Source of the DNA: UBA1381 sp964399965
Lineage (GTDB): Bacteria; Bacillota; Clostridia; UBA1381
Direction: 5' to 3'
DNA length: 51,290 nucleotides
Assembly (NCBI GenBank): GCA_964399965.1
Contig: CAYNRX010000012.1
Location: 1 to 51,290 of the forward strand
The notes under the pieces were generated by a model. It did not search any database. It saw only the letters and a list, made by a program, of their open reading frames with translations, and was not told where the DNA came from. Shown in pieces: positions 10,801 to 16,477 of this stretch (positions are counted from its first letter, which is position 1; each line of letters opens with the position of its first letter). The position numbers and the translations under genes were made by a program.

Positions 10801-11064
10801 AAAATAGTCCTTTCCGTTATCCTCCGCAGATACGCCGTAACCGTTCCCGCGCACCCAAACTCTGTTTGCACTCTCCGGCTGATTTGAGCCGACGTATTCC
10901 CACACTCCTATGACCTCATCCGGTATACCATAATCTGCCGAAATCTTTGTCTCTATAGCATCATCAGCCAAGACCTTGACAGGCTCTAAGGCTGCTGTAA
11001 ACGTTGATGCTGCGAGTACGGCCGCCAGCGACAGAGCCGACAGTCTGTTCGTCAATTTTCTCAT
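7849..11064 (-). CDS. Secreted multidomain CAP/SCP protein with thioredoxin-like and FN3 domains
   Basis: The start is ATG 11064 (MRKLTNRL..., 1071 residues); a TTG upstream would fall inside the RBS. A signal peptide covers residues 1-34. A thioredoxin-like segment follows (about 115-225, with LYLPECPYS and a cis-Pro-like TSPAVLYLD). The CAP/SCP domain (about 235-375) has AHRRPDG, GENLCGG and NSPGHRANIL. After it come Ig-like/MBG-type repeats (GNYTGTVKKTFEI and a second copy), and an FN3 domain near 890-990. No LPXTG, SLH or choline-binding anchor is seen, so it is probably released or held by another route. Its 5' leader contains repeat copy 1. The CAP role in clostridia is not settled, so function remains open. 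Confidence 0.85.
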   Translation of the reverse strand: MRKLTNRLSALSLAAVLAASTFTAALEPVKVLADDAIETKISADYGIPDEVIGVWEYVGSNQPESANRVWVRGNGYGVSAEDNGKDYFNNFTPGLINTVSAGYQQAYDALIGDNALYDFVRDVRVCILYLPECPYSKSYLPKFCQIAEAAGAPVMLIDASKYSVSLITYYNSVMHGMTSPAVLYLDADETVAATGRDLPKGKTKVHSTAEFVEILKEAGYDNARDLPESESGGYSTEQEYERKVVMETNRHRIENGLVPLAVLPQMEEAADIRAEEILESMAHRRPDGTNYNSVFAEVGIDSSRYYSGENLCGGAAVSLPESAVRAWMNSPGHRANILNENFTHLSVGYMHQDEQQSKYADNWVQLFLGSCEPDKIELSRPVINTSIQGIPISDMDIDLVLTCEHGTSTIPLIDEMCEGYNSAEAGVQTVKVRYADTVIPLEINVGNTEPHELTEDMVTFSEDISDIVYNSRAQTPVVRVSNAAGDYALIENYSYIVSYDNNINAGTAEVTVTGKGNYTGTVKKTFEIRPRDISDMTLSGIENTYEYTANPITPNVILSNGSQILHEGIDYKVSYADNVGEEIKGVYGPDGVTGTATVTVEGIGNYTGVKTEHFGFTLPELYKYSAMVAYVLLNNPNYTSTYDFLKAVYEKSPDVTYPMVIKQIERNIEKADEAVGLENIMSYEIYPAANKRLNEYYRFRAEVDKGIFTDEIKTAPDVSSDVINPQSVDIEGLGNVAAVTADTSSVQLALADADAGELEIDRFLYDIAGAVALDISLKIDDEEISELGAPVTVTMNIPEGFDSDDELAVLHYKNGDSAQPESLPVFTDAEAGTMSFVTNSFSPYVITRKLEVYDSGQTSAPAVNDEVVTGVTFGEENDRGPGEPKNVSAYSSGAEEIIVEWLPAEPGEGWTVTGYIVSYSNSENMMDAKTVSVGENDTEAVLSGLAEGRYYITVSTVADSWATKGVIRQSVTASAEVYNKYDVPEEPSEGYDFPATLSRDGDTVRIKFDTVPQDGAVICLYAVNYTDGKVTGIELREIETQIGTDEYLVTLDGAGRIFLWDDKMKPLAEAI

Positions 11065-11097
11065 ACTATGTATTCTTCCTCCCTGCAAAATTTTGTC

Positions 11098-11312
11098 TAG
11101 TCAATTGCGAAACTTCTTTCGCAATTGATTTCTGGCTAATAAAGAAAATAAAAGTTCCATTGATTGGCGGTCTAAAGACCGCTGAAACTTTTATTTTCGC
11201 AATTTTTGACGCGCATGTCGTCAAAAATTGATTGAAATTCGAGGGTTTCACCCTCGAACTCCCCAGAATAAGGGGATAATTGGAAAACGCTACCGCGTTT
11301 TTCAATTATCTA
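11098..11312 (+). mobile_element. Five-hairpin MITE-like repeat, copy 1 (in CAP gene leader)
   Basis: The element runs from TAGTCAATTG to CAATTATCTA and consists of five stem-loops in series: near 11101-11128, 11143-11208, 11210-11242, 11246-11268 and 11276-11310. Its ends are imperfect inverted repeats (TAGTCAATTG and TAGATAATTG). Flanks AAATTTTGTC (11088-11097) and AGATTTTGTC (11313-11322) are a 10-bp target duplication with one mismatch. It encodes no credible protein; short reading frames through it are by-products of the stems. It lies between the promoter at 11338-11366 and the RBS of the CAP gene. Confidence 0.88.
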
Positions 11313-11337
11313 AGATTTTGTCCCTTTCGGGAATTTT

Positions 11338-11366
11338 ATTATAGCATAATTCATACTGTTTTACAA
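11338..11366 (-). promoter_or_regulatory. Promoter of the CAP-protein gene, upstream of repeat copy 1
   Basis: Minus strand TTGTAA (11366-11361), 17 bp, TATAAT (11343-11338) with TGC as an extended -10. The predicted start near 11331 is outside the repeat, so the whole repeat becomes part of the mRNA leader. Confidence 0.6.
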
Positions 11367-11452
11367 GGAAATTATTTTAGTAATAAATGGCAGTGATTTA
11401 CTGGCGATAATAAAATCTACACAAAAAAATTCAATAAATTTCAAAAAAATAC

Positions 11453-11481
11453 TTGACACACAAAGATTTTTATGGTAATAT
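11453..11481 (+). promoter_or_regulatory. Promoter of the tRNA-Pro pair
   Basis: TTGACA (11453-11458), 17 bp, TAATAT (11476-11481), with the first tRNA beginning 20 bp later. Confidence 0.8.
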
Positions 11482-11501
11482 ATTATTCGTGGTTTGGAAA
11501 T

Positions 11502-11578
11502 CGGGATGTGGCTCAGTTTGGTAGAGCACTACGTTCGGGACGTAGGGGCCGCAGGTTCAAATCCTGTCATCCCGACCA
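11502..11578 (+). tRNA. tRNA-Pro (anticodon CGG)
   Basis: A complete 77-nt cloverleaf with encoded CCA. The acceptor CGGGATG pairs with CATCCCG, the anticodon stem is CTACG/CGTAG around loop TTCGGGA (anticodon CGG, reads CCG), and the T-arm is GCAGG-TTCAAAT-CCTGT. Confidence 0.97.
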
Positions 11579-11584
11579 CATTTT

Positions 11585-11661
11585 CGGGGTGTGGCTCAGT
11601 TTGGTAGAGTACTTGAATGGGGTTCAAGGGGCCGCTGGTTCGAATCCAGTCACTCCGACCA
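11585..11661 (+). tRNA. tRNA-Pro (anticodon GGG)
   Basis: A complete 77-nt cloverleaf with encoded CCA, 6 bp after the first tRNA-Pro. The acceptor is CGGGGTG/CACTCCG, and the anticodon stem CTTGA/TCAAG surrounds loop ATGGGGT (anticodon GGG, reads CCC and CCU). The D-arm is nearly identical to the neighbour, so the pair likely arose by tandem duplication. Confidence 0.97.
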
Positions 11662-11666
11662 TACAA

Positions 11667-11707
11667 AAGAGCAGTGTCGAAATCTGTCGTGTTTCGGCAC
11701 TGCTCTT
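11667..11707 (+). terminator. Hairpin after the tRNA-Pro pair
   Basis: AAGAGCAGTGTCGAAA pairs with TTTCGGCACTGCTCTT (one wobble) directly after the second tRNA. The trailing T-run is poor, but position and stem length support termination. It may also stop fic, which converges from the other side. Confidence 0.7.
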
Positions 11708-11733
11708 GTCGTATATCGAAATAAAATTTTAGA

Positions 11734-12321
11734 TCATCTTATATGTTGCCTGAATATATCACAAAGCATAAAGACATCGCCGCTTACGGCTTTTATTGTT
11801 GCTATCATGAGCAGATCTGTATCTATTTTTGAAAAATCTATGCTCTTCCTCATATTTTTTAAAAGCATAGACAAAAATAATCTCTGGACTCTTCCATTCC
11901 CCTCGCGAAACGGATGCAGATAATTCAGTCTGCAGTATAGCTCTGTAAACTCTTTTACAAATTCTTCGTCAGCAAGAGCTGTAAAATACGATTTCTTTGA
12001 CAAATACTCGAATATGGCTCTTCCGCTCGTCTCTATTTTTTCGGGCGGGCAAAACCGAGTACCTTTCTTGCTCATATCTACATTACGAATCTTTCCTGCC
12101 CATTCGTAAATATCCGAAAAAACATAGTAATGTAAATTCTTATAGAAATCAAAGTCAACGTCTTCAAATGGTATCTCAATATATGCTTTAGCTATAAGAG
12201 CGCTTGTTATATCACGCTCGACCATATCAAGCTTTGCATCGTCTTTGATGCCGAATTTATTTATCAACACCGTTGTATCTTCATAACAGTCATCCTGCAG
12301 AGGATCTAAAGAATACGACAT
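11734..12321 (-). CDS. Fic-domain protein, probable AMP-transferase toxin (VbhT-like)
   Basis: Fic enzymes usually transfer AMP from ATP to a hydroxyl side chain of a target protein. The core HPFREGNGRVQR (from about residue 136) matches HxFx(D/E)GNGRxxR with catalytic His, phosphate-binding GNGR and final Arg. I start at ATG 12321 (MSYSLDPL..., 195 residues), which overlaps the upstream stop as TAATG. A start 12 bp earlier is possible but lacks this coupling. The upstream gene encodes a VbhA-like inhibitor, so this is a class I Fic toxin-antitoxin module. The target is unknown. Confidence 0.92.
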   Translation of the reverse strand: MSYSLDPLQDDCYEDTTVLINKFGIKDDAKLDMVERDITSALIAKAYIEIPFEDVDFDFYKNLHYYVFSDIYEWAGKIRNVDMSKKGTRFCPPEKIETSGRAIFEYLSKKSYFTALADEEFVKEFTELYCRLNYLHPFREGNGRVQRLFLSMLLKNMRKSIDFSKIDTDLLMIATIKAVSGDVFMLCDIFRQHIR

Positions 12322-12485
12322 TATACAGCACACCTTTCGAGAACCGTTTTGATGAATTCGGTTTTTGTAATCGTATCATTTACATAATCGTAGCATAGCT
12401 TTTTATCTTCCTCAGTCAGCTTATATCCTTCCATCTCTACCGAAGCGATCGCGCTGTCCAATATTTTTTTCGTTTCATGCAGCAT
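12321..12485 (-). CDS. VbhA-like antitoxin of the Fic module
   Basis: A 54-residue helical protein carrying SVEMEG at residues 15-20, which fits the (S/T)xxxE(G/N) inhibitory motif. In class I Fic systems the glutamate of this motif blocks productive ATP binding in the partner. The start is ATG 12485 with AGAGGTG 6 nt upstream. An ATG at 12506 would lie at the predicted transcription start without an RBS. Translation couples to fic through TAATG. Confidence 0.85.
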   Translation of the reverse strand: MLHETKKILDSAIASVEMEGYKLTEEDKKLCYDYVNDTITKTEFIKTVLERCAV

Positions 12486-12509
12486 ATTCAACACCTCTTT
12501 TCGCATAAC

Positions 12510-12538
12510 AGTATATCATATTCATTTCAGAAATGCAA
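12510..12538 (-). promoter_or_regulatory. Promoter of the Fic/VbhA operon
   Basis: Minus strand TTGCAT (12538-12533), 17 bp, TATACT (12515-12510). The leader to ATG 12485 is short, about 18 nt. Confidence 0.6.
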
Positions 12539-12635
12539 TAAAAATATCAGTAAACACCACTTATCGCTGTTTCAAAATCCCGCTGTTATCACATTTGTGA
12601 GCAAGTCCAATAAGACCATTCCGACCAAATGCGAG

Positions 12636-12666
12636 AAGAGCGGCTTAGGTAAGCCGTTCTTTTTTA
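12636..12666 (+). terminator. Orphan plus-strand terminator
   Basis: AAGAGCGGCTTA pairs with TAAGCCGTTCTT, loop GG, followed by a T6 run. No plus-strand gene is visible upstream within about 900 bp except the tRNA-Pro pair, which has its own hairpin. Confidence 0.7.
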
Positions 12667-12795
12667 TTCATACACGTTTTACACGATTTTTTCAATGACA
12701 GCCACCGAGTGCTCCTTTCCCCGATTTACTCTGACACAGACAAGTATACATGATTATATCTCCGGCAGAACCGGGCTTTCATAATAACAAAAATA

Positions 12796-12820
12796 CAGCA
12801 GGAGCAAAACGCCCCTGCTG
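12796..12820 (-). terminator. Terminator of the PLMP-like gene
   Basis: On the minus strand CAGCAGGGGC pairs with GCTCCTGCTG, loop GTTTT, followed by TATTTTTG. Confidence 0.8.
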
Positions 12821-12863
12821 CATAACTGCGATCTTTATCGTATCGCCGGCCGCTTTGTCAGCA

Positions 12864-13397
12864 TCACTGTACCTGCTCAGGTATTTTTTCTTCGGCCTCA
12901 GTATCCTTACTGCTGTCCGTTCCCGTTGATACTTCCTTATCTAACAGCTTCTCCATAAGCTCCAGCATTTTTTGTCTCGTGGTTTCTCTGGCAGCCGTAT
13001 TCTCGGGCACAAAGACCTCCTCTCCTTCCATTGCCGCCTGCATCGCTGAGAGCTGTTTTTCAATCAAAGTTATCAGCATGTCCTTTTGCTCGGCTGCACG
13101 GAAAAATTCCATAGTATCCAATATCCGGCATCTTACCGGCACTGACGCTGCTTCACCGGCGTCTCTTAACTGCTCTTGCATTTTTGAGAGCTGATTGTCA
13201 AAAACTTCATATATATTATTAGCCATAGTGCTTTCCTCCTTATTCTCATGGCGTTCCTTCCCGGACACGCAAAGGCGGATCGCACTGTCGCTTACCCAAT
13301 GCGCCCGTCCTTTCCTGACAAGTCCCTTTGCACGCTTGGGATAAGTGCCGTACAATATATCTCCATTTTCTCCGATCACAGTAATGTTTTTTTCCAT
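12864..13397 (-). CDS. Small protein with IscB-like PLMP/RRXRR N-terminus and coiled-coil region
   Basis: A 177-residue protein started by ATG 13397 behind AGGGGAGG. Residues 1-45 (VIGENGDILYGTYPKRAK, then GLVRKGRAHWV and IRLC) follow the pattern of the PLMP/RRXRR segment at the N-terminus of IscB/IsrB-type RNA-guided nucleases, which reads roughly P...RAR.LL..GRA.V....I.L. Nothing like RuvC or HNH follows. Instead there is a basic spacer, a helical region (about 60-165) with many Glu/Lys/Gln, and an acidic tail. Function is unknown; nucleic-acid binding by the N-terminus is inference from the similarity. Confidence 0.7.
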   Translation of the reverse strand: MEKNITVIGENGDILYGTYPKRAKGLVRKGRAHWVSDSAIRLCVSGKERHENKEESTMANNIYEVFDNQLSKMQEQLRDAGEAASVPVRCRILDTMEFFRAAEQKDMLITLIEKQLSAMQAAMEGEEVFVPENTAARETTRQKMLELMEKLLDKEVSTGTDSSKDTEAEEKIPEQVQ

Positions 13398-13462
13398 GGG
13401 TGTCCTCCCCTCTGTGATGATCTATATGCTGTTTTTTGCGATGGGTGCCATCCCCGATATTT

Positions 13463-13491
13463 ATTGTATCACAACATGCAGATATTTGCAA
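13463..13491 (-). promoter_or_regulatory. Promoter of the PLMP-like gene
   Basis: Minus strand TTGCAA (13491-13486), 17 bp, TACAAT (13468-13463). The leader of about 60 nt contains a small GATGG/CCATC hairpin. Confidence 0.6.
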
Positions 13492-13516
13492 GGATTTTTT
13501 TCATAAATACCATATT

Positions 13517-14080
13517 TTATATAAAGCTGACTGACCGCTCCCTGTCAAAGGTATGCGGTTCCTTTTCAGTATTCTTATACCCTACCGCTACTGCTATCAC
13601 AAACCCATAATTTTCCGGGAATCTCAGCTTTTGGGCAAAATATCTCTCTTTGTCGCCTTTCATAGCCTTATCAATGATACCAATGATCAGGCTGCCCAGC
13701 CCCAGGGACTGCGCCGCAAGCGAAATAGTGGCCGAGGCGATACCCGCATCTACCCGGCTCCATTTAAAATCCTTATCTGCGCTCAATATAAATACTGTTG
13801 GCGCATTGTAGTAAAAATTGCGTGTATCGTTCTCTATCGCCCTTTTCACATTTTCATCAGAGGCAACCTTTATCATCTCCTGCCTCCTTTCCGCGTCTAT
13901 CTCCCCCAGCACCGGATCATCGCCGTCCAATACAGATATATGCACCTCCTGCATATTCCTTGCTGTGGGAGCCTGCAGCGCGGCCGTTATCAACGCATCT
14001 AACTGCTCCTTGGAAAGCTTCTGCCCGGTGTATGCTCTTGTCGAACTTCTTTTGGCTATCGCGTCCAATACTTCGTTCAT
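13517..14080 (-). CDS. Nitroreductase-family protein
   Basis: This is an FMN-dependent NAD(P)H oxidoreductase of the nitroreductase fold; substrates cannot be told from sequence. The protein has 187 residues from ATG 14080 (MNEVLDAIAKRSSTRAY), with AAGGAGG 9 nt upstream. The RSSTRAY N-terminus contacts FMN phosphate in the family, and the C-terminal GYKNTEKEP segment is typical. A longer frame to 14110 exists only because it reads the target duplication. The gene originally followed the GNAT gene directly, with its RBS touching the GNAT stop; repeat copy 2 now separates them. Confidence 0.9.
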   Translation of the reverse strand: MNEVLDAIAKRSSTRAYTGQKLSKEQLDALITAALQAPTARNMQEVHISVLDGDDPVLGEIDAERRQEMIKVASDENVKRAIENDTRNFYYNAPTVFILSADKDFKWSRVDAGIASATISLAAQSLGLGSLIIGIIDKAMKGDKERYFAQKLRFPENYGFVIAVAVGYKNTEKEPHTFDRERSVSFI

Positions 14081-14110
14081 GTTCTGTTCCTCCTTAAAAG
14101 TTGTACTCAT

Positions 14111-14323
14111 TAGTCAATTGCGAAACCTTTTCGCAATTGATTTCTGGCTAAGGAAGAAAATAAAAGTTCCGTTGATTGGCGGTCTGCGACCGCTGAAACT
14201 TTTATTTTCGCAATTTTTGACGCGCATGTCGTCAAAAATTGATTGGAATTCGAGGGTTTCACCCTCGAGCTCCCCAGAATAAGGAAATAATTGTAAAACG
14301 TTGTCACGTTTCACAATTATCTA
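14111..14323 (+). mobile_element. Five-hairpin MITE-like repeat, copy 2 (inside the GNAT-nitroreductase operon)
   Basis: It has the same ends and five stems as copy 1. A perfect 12-bp target duplication AGTTGTACTCAT flanks it (14099-14110 and 14324-14335). The last stem differs from copy 1 at several positions but stays paired. Removing the element and one duplication restores a tight two-gene operon. Confidence 0.92.
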
Positions 14324-14840
14324 AGTTGTACTCATATAAAACAAATGTCGGGATATCCTCTATCCCTCTTAAGAGATCCTTTTCTCCCGCAAATAAAAAG
14401 CCCAGGCTTTCATACAAACGCCTTGCCGGTATGTTGGTCGGCACAGCATCGAGCCTTATCGCCTTGTACCCCATACCTTTGGCTACATTTATGCAATATT
14501 CTACCATGAACCTTGCCAATCCCTTATTTCGCATATCCGGATCTGTGGCCAGAGTATGTATAACGAGATATTCTCCCTCTCTCAAATCAGCGTGCCAATC
14601 GCCCCGGCTATAGTCCCCGTTCGGATCATCGTTGAGGACAAACGCGCCGACCGTTTTTTCACCGTCAATGCATATATACTGCACTCCCTCCTCTATTGAC
14701 CGTCTTGTACTTTCCCGGCCGGGATATTCGCCTGCTGTCCATTGGGGATAATTGACAGTACGGTCAAGATATGCGGTCACTTTATCATAAAACTGCGCCG
14801 TTGTGTCAAGATCATCTTCTTTACACTTTACTATTTCCAT
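14304..14840 (-). CDS. GNAT-family N-acetyltransferase with C-terminus altered by repeat insertion
   Basis: This 178-residue protein follows the acetyl-CoA-dependent GNAT fold. The segment LVIHTLATDPDMRNKGLARFMVE is the acetyl-CoA pyrophosphate loop (Q/RxxGxA/G type), followed by AIRLDAVPTNIPARRLYESLGF. The RBS AAGGAGAGG precedes ATG 14840. The final residues LDNCET and the stop are read from the end of repeat copy 2. Before insertion the frame would have ended YEYNF-stop, so the protein lost one residue and gained six. Substrate unknown. Confidence 0.92.
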   Translation of the reverse strand: MEIVKCKEDDLDTTAQFYDKVTAYLDRTVNYPQWTAGEYPGRESTRRSIEEGVQYICIDGEKTVGAFVLNDDPNGDYSRGDWHADLREGEYLVIHTLATDPDMRNKGLARFMVEYCINVAKGMGYKAIRLDAVPTNIPARRLYESLGFLFAGEKDLLRGIEDIPTFVLYEYNLDNCET

Positions 14841-14862
14841 TTTATCCTCTCCTTATATGCTG

Positions 14863-14891
14863 ATTATACCATAGCACAGCGGATATTGCAA
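14863..14891 (-). promoter_or_regulatory. Promoter of the GNAT-nitroreductase operon
   Basis: Minus strand TTGCAA (14891-14886), 17 bp, TATAAT (14868-14863) with TGG as extended -10. Confidence 0.7.
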
Positions 14892-14956
14892 TCGCTTAAA
14901 AAATAATTTTCTTTTCAAAATCTGCCAAAGTTTTAAGAATATTTTTATAAAACTCC

Positions 14957-14985
14957 TTTTCAAACGCCTTAGATTATGCTATAAT
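14957..14985 (+). promoter_or_regulatory. Promoter of cca
   Basis: TTTTCA (14957-14962), 17 bp, TATAAT (14980-14985) with TGC extended -10. The RBS GGGAGG follows before ATG 15017. Confidence 0.6.
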
Positions 14986-15016
14986 ATAAGAGATCAATTT
15001 ACGGGAGGGAATTAGG

Positions 15017-16348
15017 ATGGAAATTTCAAGCGGCGCCGCCAGTATTTTAAACACTCTGGAATCCGCCGGATACTCTGCATACATAGTCGGCGGAGCCGTC
15101 AGGGATATCCTTCTCGGCATAGAGCCTAATGATTACGACATCGCCACCTCCGCCCTCCCCTGGCAGACCAAGCTGCTTTTCTCGCGGACTATAGACACCG
15201 GGCTGAAGCACGGTACCGTCACCGTGGTTGAAAACAAGCAGAGCTATGAGGTGACCACCTTCCGCGCCGAAAGCGGCTATTCCGATATGCGCCATCCGGA
15301 CAGCATCCTTTATGTTAAAACGGTAGAAGAGGATCTTGCACGGAGGGATTTCACGATAAACGCTATGGCATATAATCCTTCTACAGGTCTCGTGGATATT
15401 TATGGGGGACAGCGCGACCTTAAACGCCACTTAATACGCTGTGTGGGCGATCCCGACCGCCGTTTTAAGGAGGACGCCCTGCGGATGCTAAGAGCAGTGC
15501 GTTTTTCTGCCCAGCTGGATTTTTCACTTGACGATGAGCTTCAAAGGGCAGTACGCCGCTGTTCTGTACTGATAAAACGTATAAGTTCCGAACGCGTTTT
15601 GGAAGAAATAAACAAGATACTCCTCTCCCCCCACCCCGGTCGTATCTTTGCGCTGCATGAGCTGGGGCTTCTGCGTGCGCTTATGCCGGAGGTCGATGTC
15701 TGCTTTTCTATCAAGCAGAAAAACAAGTACCACATATATAATGTCGGTGAACATATCGTAAAGGCAGTCGAAGCTACAAGAGCAGATATTACCCTGCGCT
15801 GGGCCGCTCTTTTGCATGACATCGGCAAAGCCGTCTGCTCCAGTACCGATGCAAACGGAATTATTCATTTTTATGGTCATCATAAAGAAAGCGTCAAGCT
15901 CGCTTCGGATATTCTTTTCCGACTGAGGATGGACAGGAGCACGGCCGAGGATATACTAACGCTTGTTGAATACCACGATGTGCGCGTAGAACCGTCTGCC
16001 GCTGCAGTCAAGCGAATGATGTCGCGCACCGGAGAATCACTGTTTGAAAAGCTCCTTGAACTGCAGGAGGCTGATAACAGGGCGAAAAACCCCAAATTCC
16101 TGCCAGAAAAGCTTGAGCGCATAGAACGCACTCGGCAGATATACCGAACAGTCGTTGCCGAAGGGCAGCCGTACCTTGTTAGCCATTTGGCAATAAACGG
16201 GCGCGATCTTCTACGCTCCGGCTACCGCGCCGGGCGCGAGATAGGCGACACCCTCCGCTCTCTGCTTGATGAAGTCATAATAAAACCGGAACTGAACCGC
16301 CGCGAATACCTCTTAAAACGGGCGCGGGAAATGCGCAGCAAAAGATAG
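15017..16348 (+). CDS. cca: CCA tRNA nucleotidyltransferase / poly(A) polymerase family with HD domain
   Basis: It adds or repairs the 3' CCA of tRNAs. The protein has 443 residues. The N-terminal nucleotidyltransferase domain shows VGGAVRDILLG and NDYDIATSA (the DxD metal site), followed by the RRDFTINAMAYNP motif and RFKEDALRMLRAVRFSAQL. A C-terminal HD domain carries ALLHDIGK. The HD form is common in clostridia. Strict CCA activity against A-adding activity cannot be decided by eye. It stands alone between divergent and downstream promoters. Confidence 0.93.
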   Translation: MEISSGAASILNTLESAGYSAYIVGGAVRDILLGIEPNDYDIATSALPWQTKLLFSRTIDTGLKHGTVTVVENKQSYEVTTFRAESGYSDMRHPDSILYVKTVEEDLARRDFTINAMAYNPSTGLVDIYGGQRDLKRHLIRCVGDPDRRFKEDALRMLRAVRFSAQLDFSLDDELQRAVRRCSVLIKRISSERVLEEINKILLSPHPGRIFALHELGLLRALMPEVDVCFSIKQKNKYHIYNVGEHIVKAVEATRADITLRWAALLHDIGKAVCSSTDANGIIHFYGHHKESVKLASDILFRLRMDRSTAEDILTLVEYHDVRVEPSAAAVKRMMSRTGESLFEKLLELQEADNRAKNPKFLPEKLERIERTRQIYRTVVAEGQPYLVSHLAINGRDLLRSGYRAGREIGDTLRSLLDEVIIKPELNRREYLLKRAREMRSKR

Positions 16349-16391
16349 GAAATGCATACAATAAAACCCTGTTCATAAAGTCTATGTTTCC

Positions 16392-16420
16392 TTGACAAAC
16401 AGCCGGGCTTTAGGTATAAT
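16392..16420 (+). promoter_or_regulatory. Consensus promoter of the hydrogenase gene
   Basis: TTGACA (16392-16397), exactly 17 bp, TATAAT (16415-16420). A perfect sigma-A promoter suggests high expression; no obvious operator overlaps it. Confidence 0.85.
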
Positions 16421-16477
16421 ATAAACGAAGAGCAAGCGCACGATCCCGTGCGGAAACATGAAAAGGAGAGTGAACAT

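Larger units (their letters stand above)
12539..12863. other. Gene-free stretch between the Fic module and the PLMP-like gene
   Basis: No credible gene is seen. It holds an orphan plus-strand terminator (12636-12666). Just before that is CATTCCGACCA (near 12617-12627), which resembles the 3' acceptor end of the nearby tRNA-Pro genes, but no folding tRNA body precedes it. The terminator of the PLMP-like gene is at its right end. Confidence 0.5.

Noticed and set aside
11066..11305. A 79-residue minus-strand frame through repeat copy 1, with similar frames in copy 2
   Set aside because: The frame follows the stems of the repeat, has no RBS, and its sequence is shared among copies only because the DNA is repeated. 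It is a by-product of the element.
11502..11661. A CRISPR-like or repeat reading of the two near-identical segments
   Set aside because: Both fold as full tRNA-Pro genes with different anticodons; the similarity is that of duplicated tRNAs.
14239..14613. A plus-strand frame spanning repeat copy 2 and the GNAT gene
   Set aside because: It crosses the insertion junction and runs antisense to the GNAT gene.
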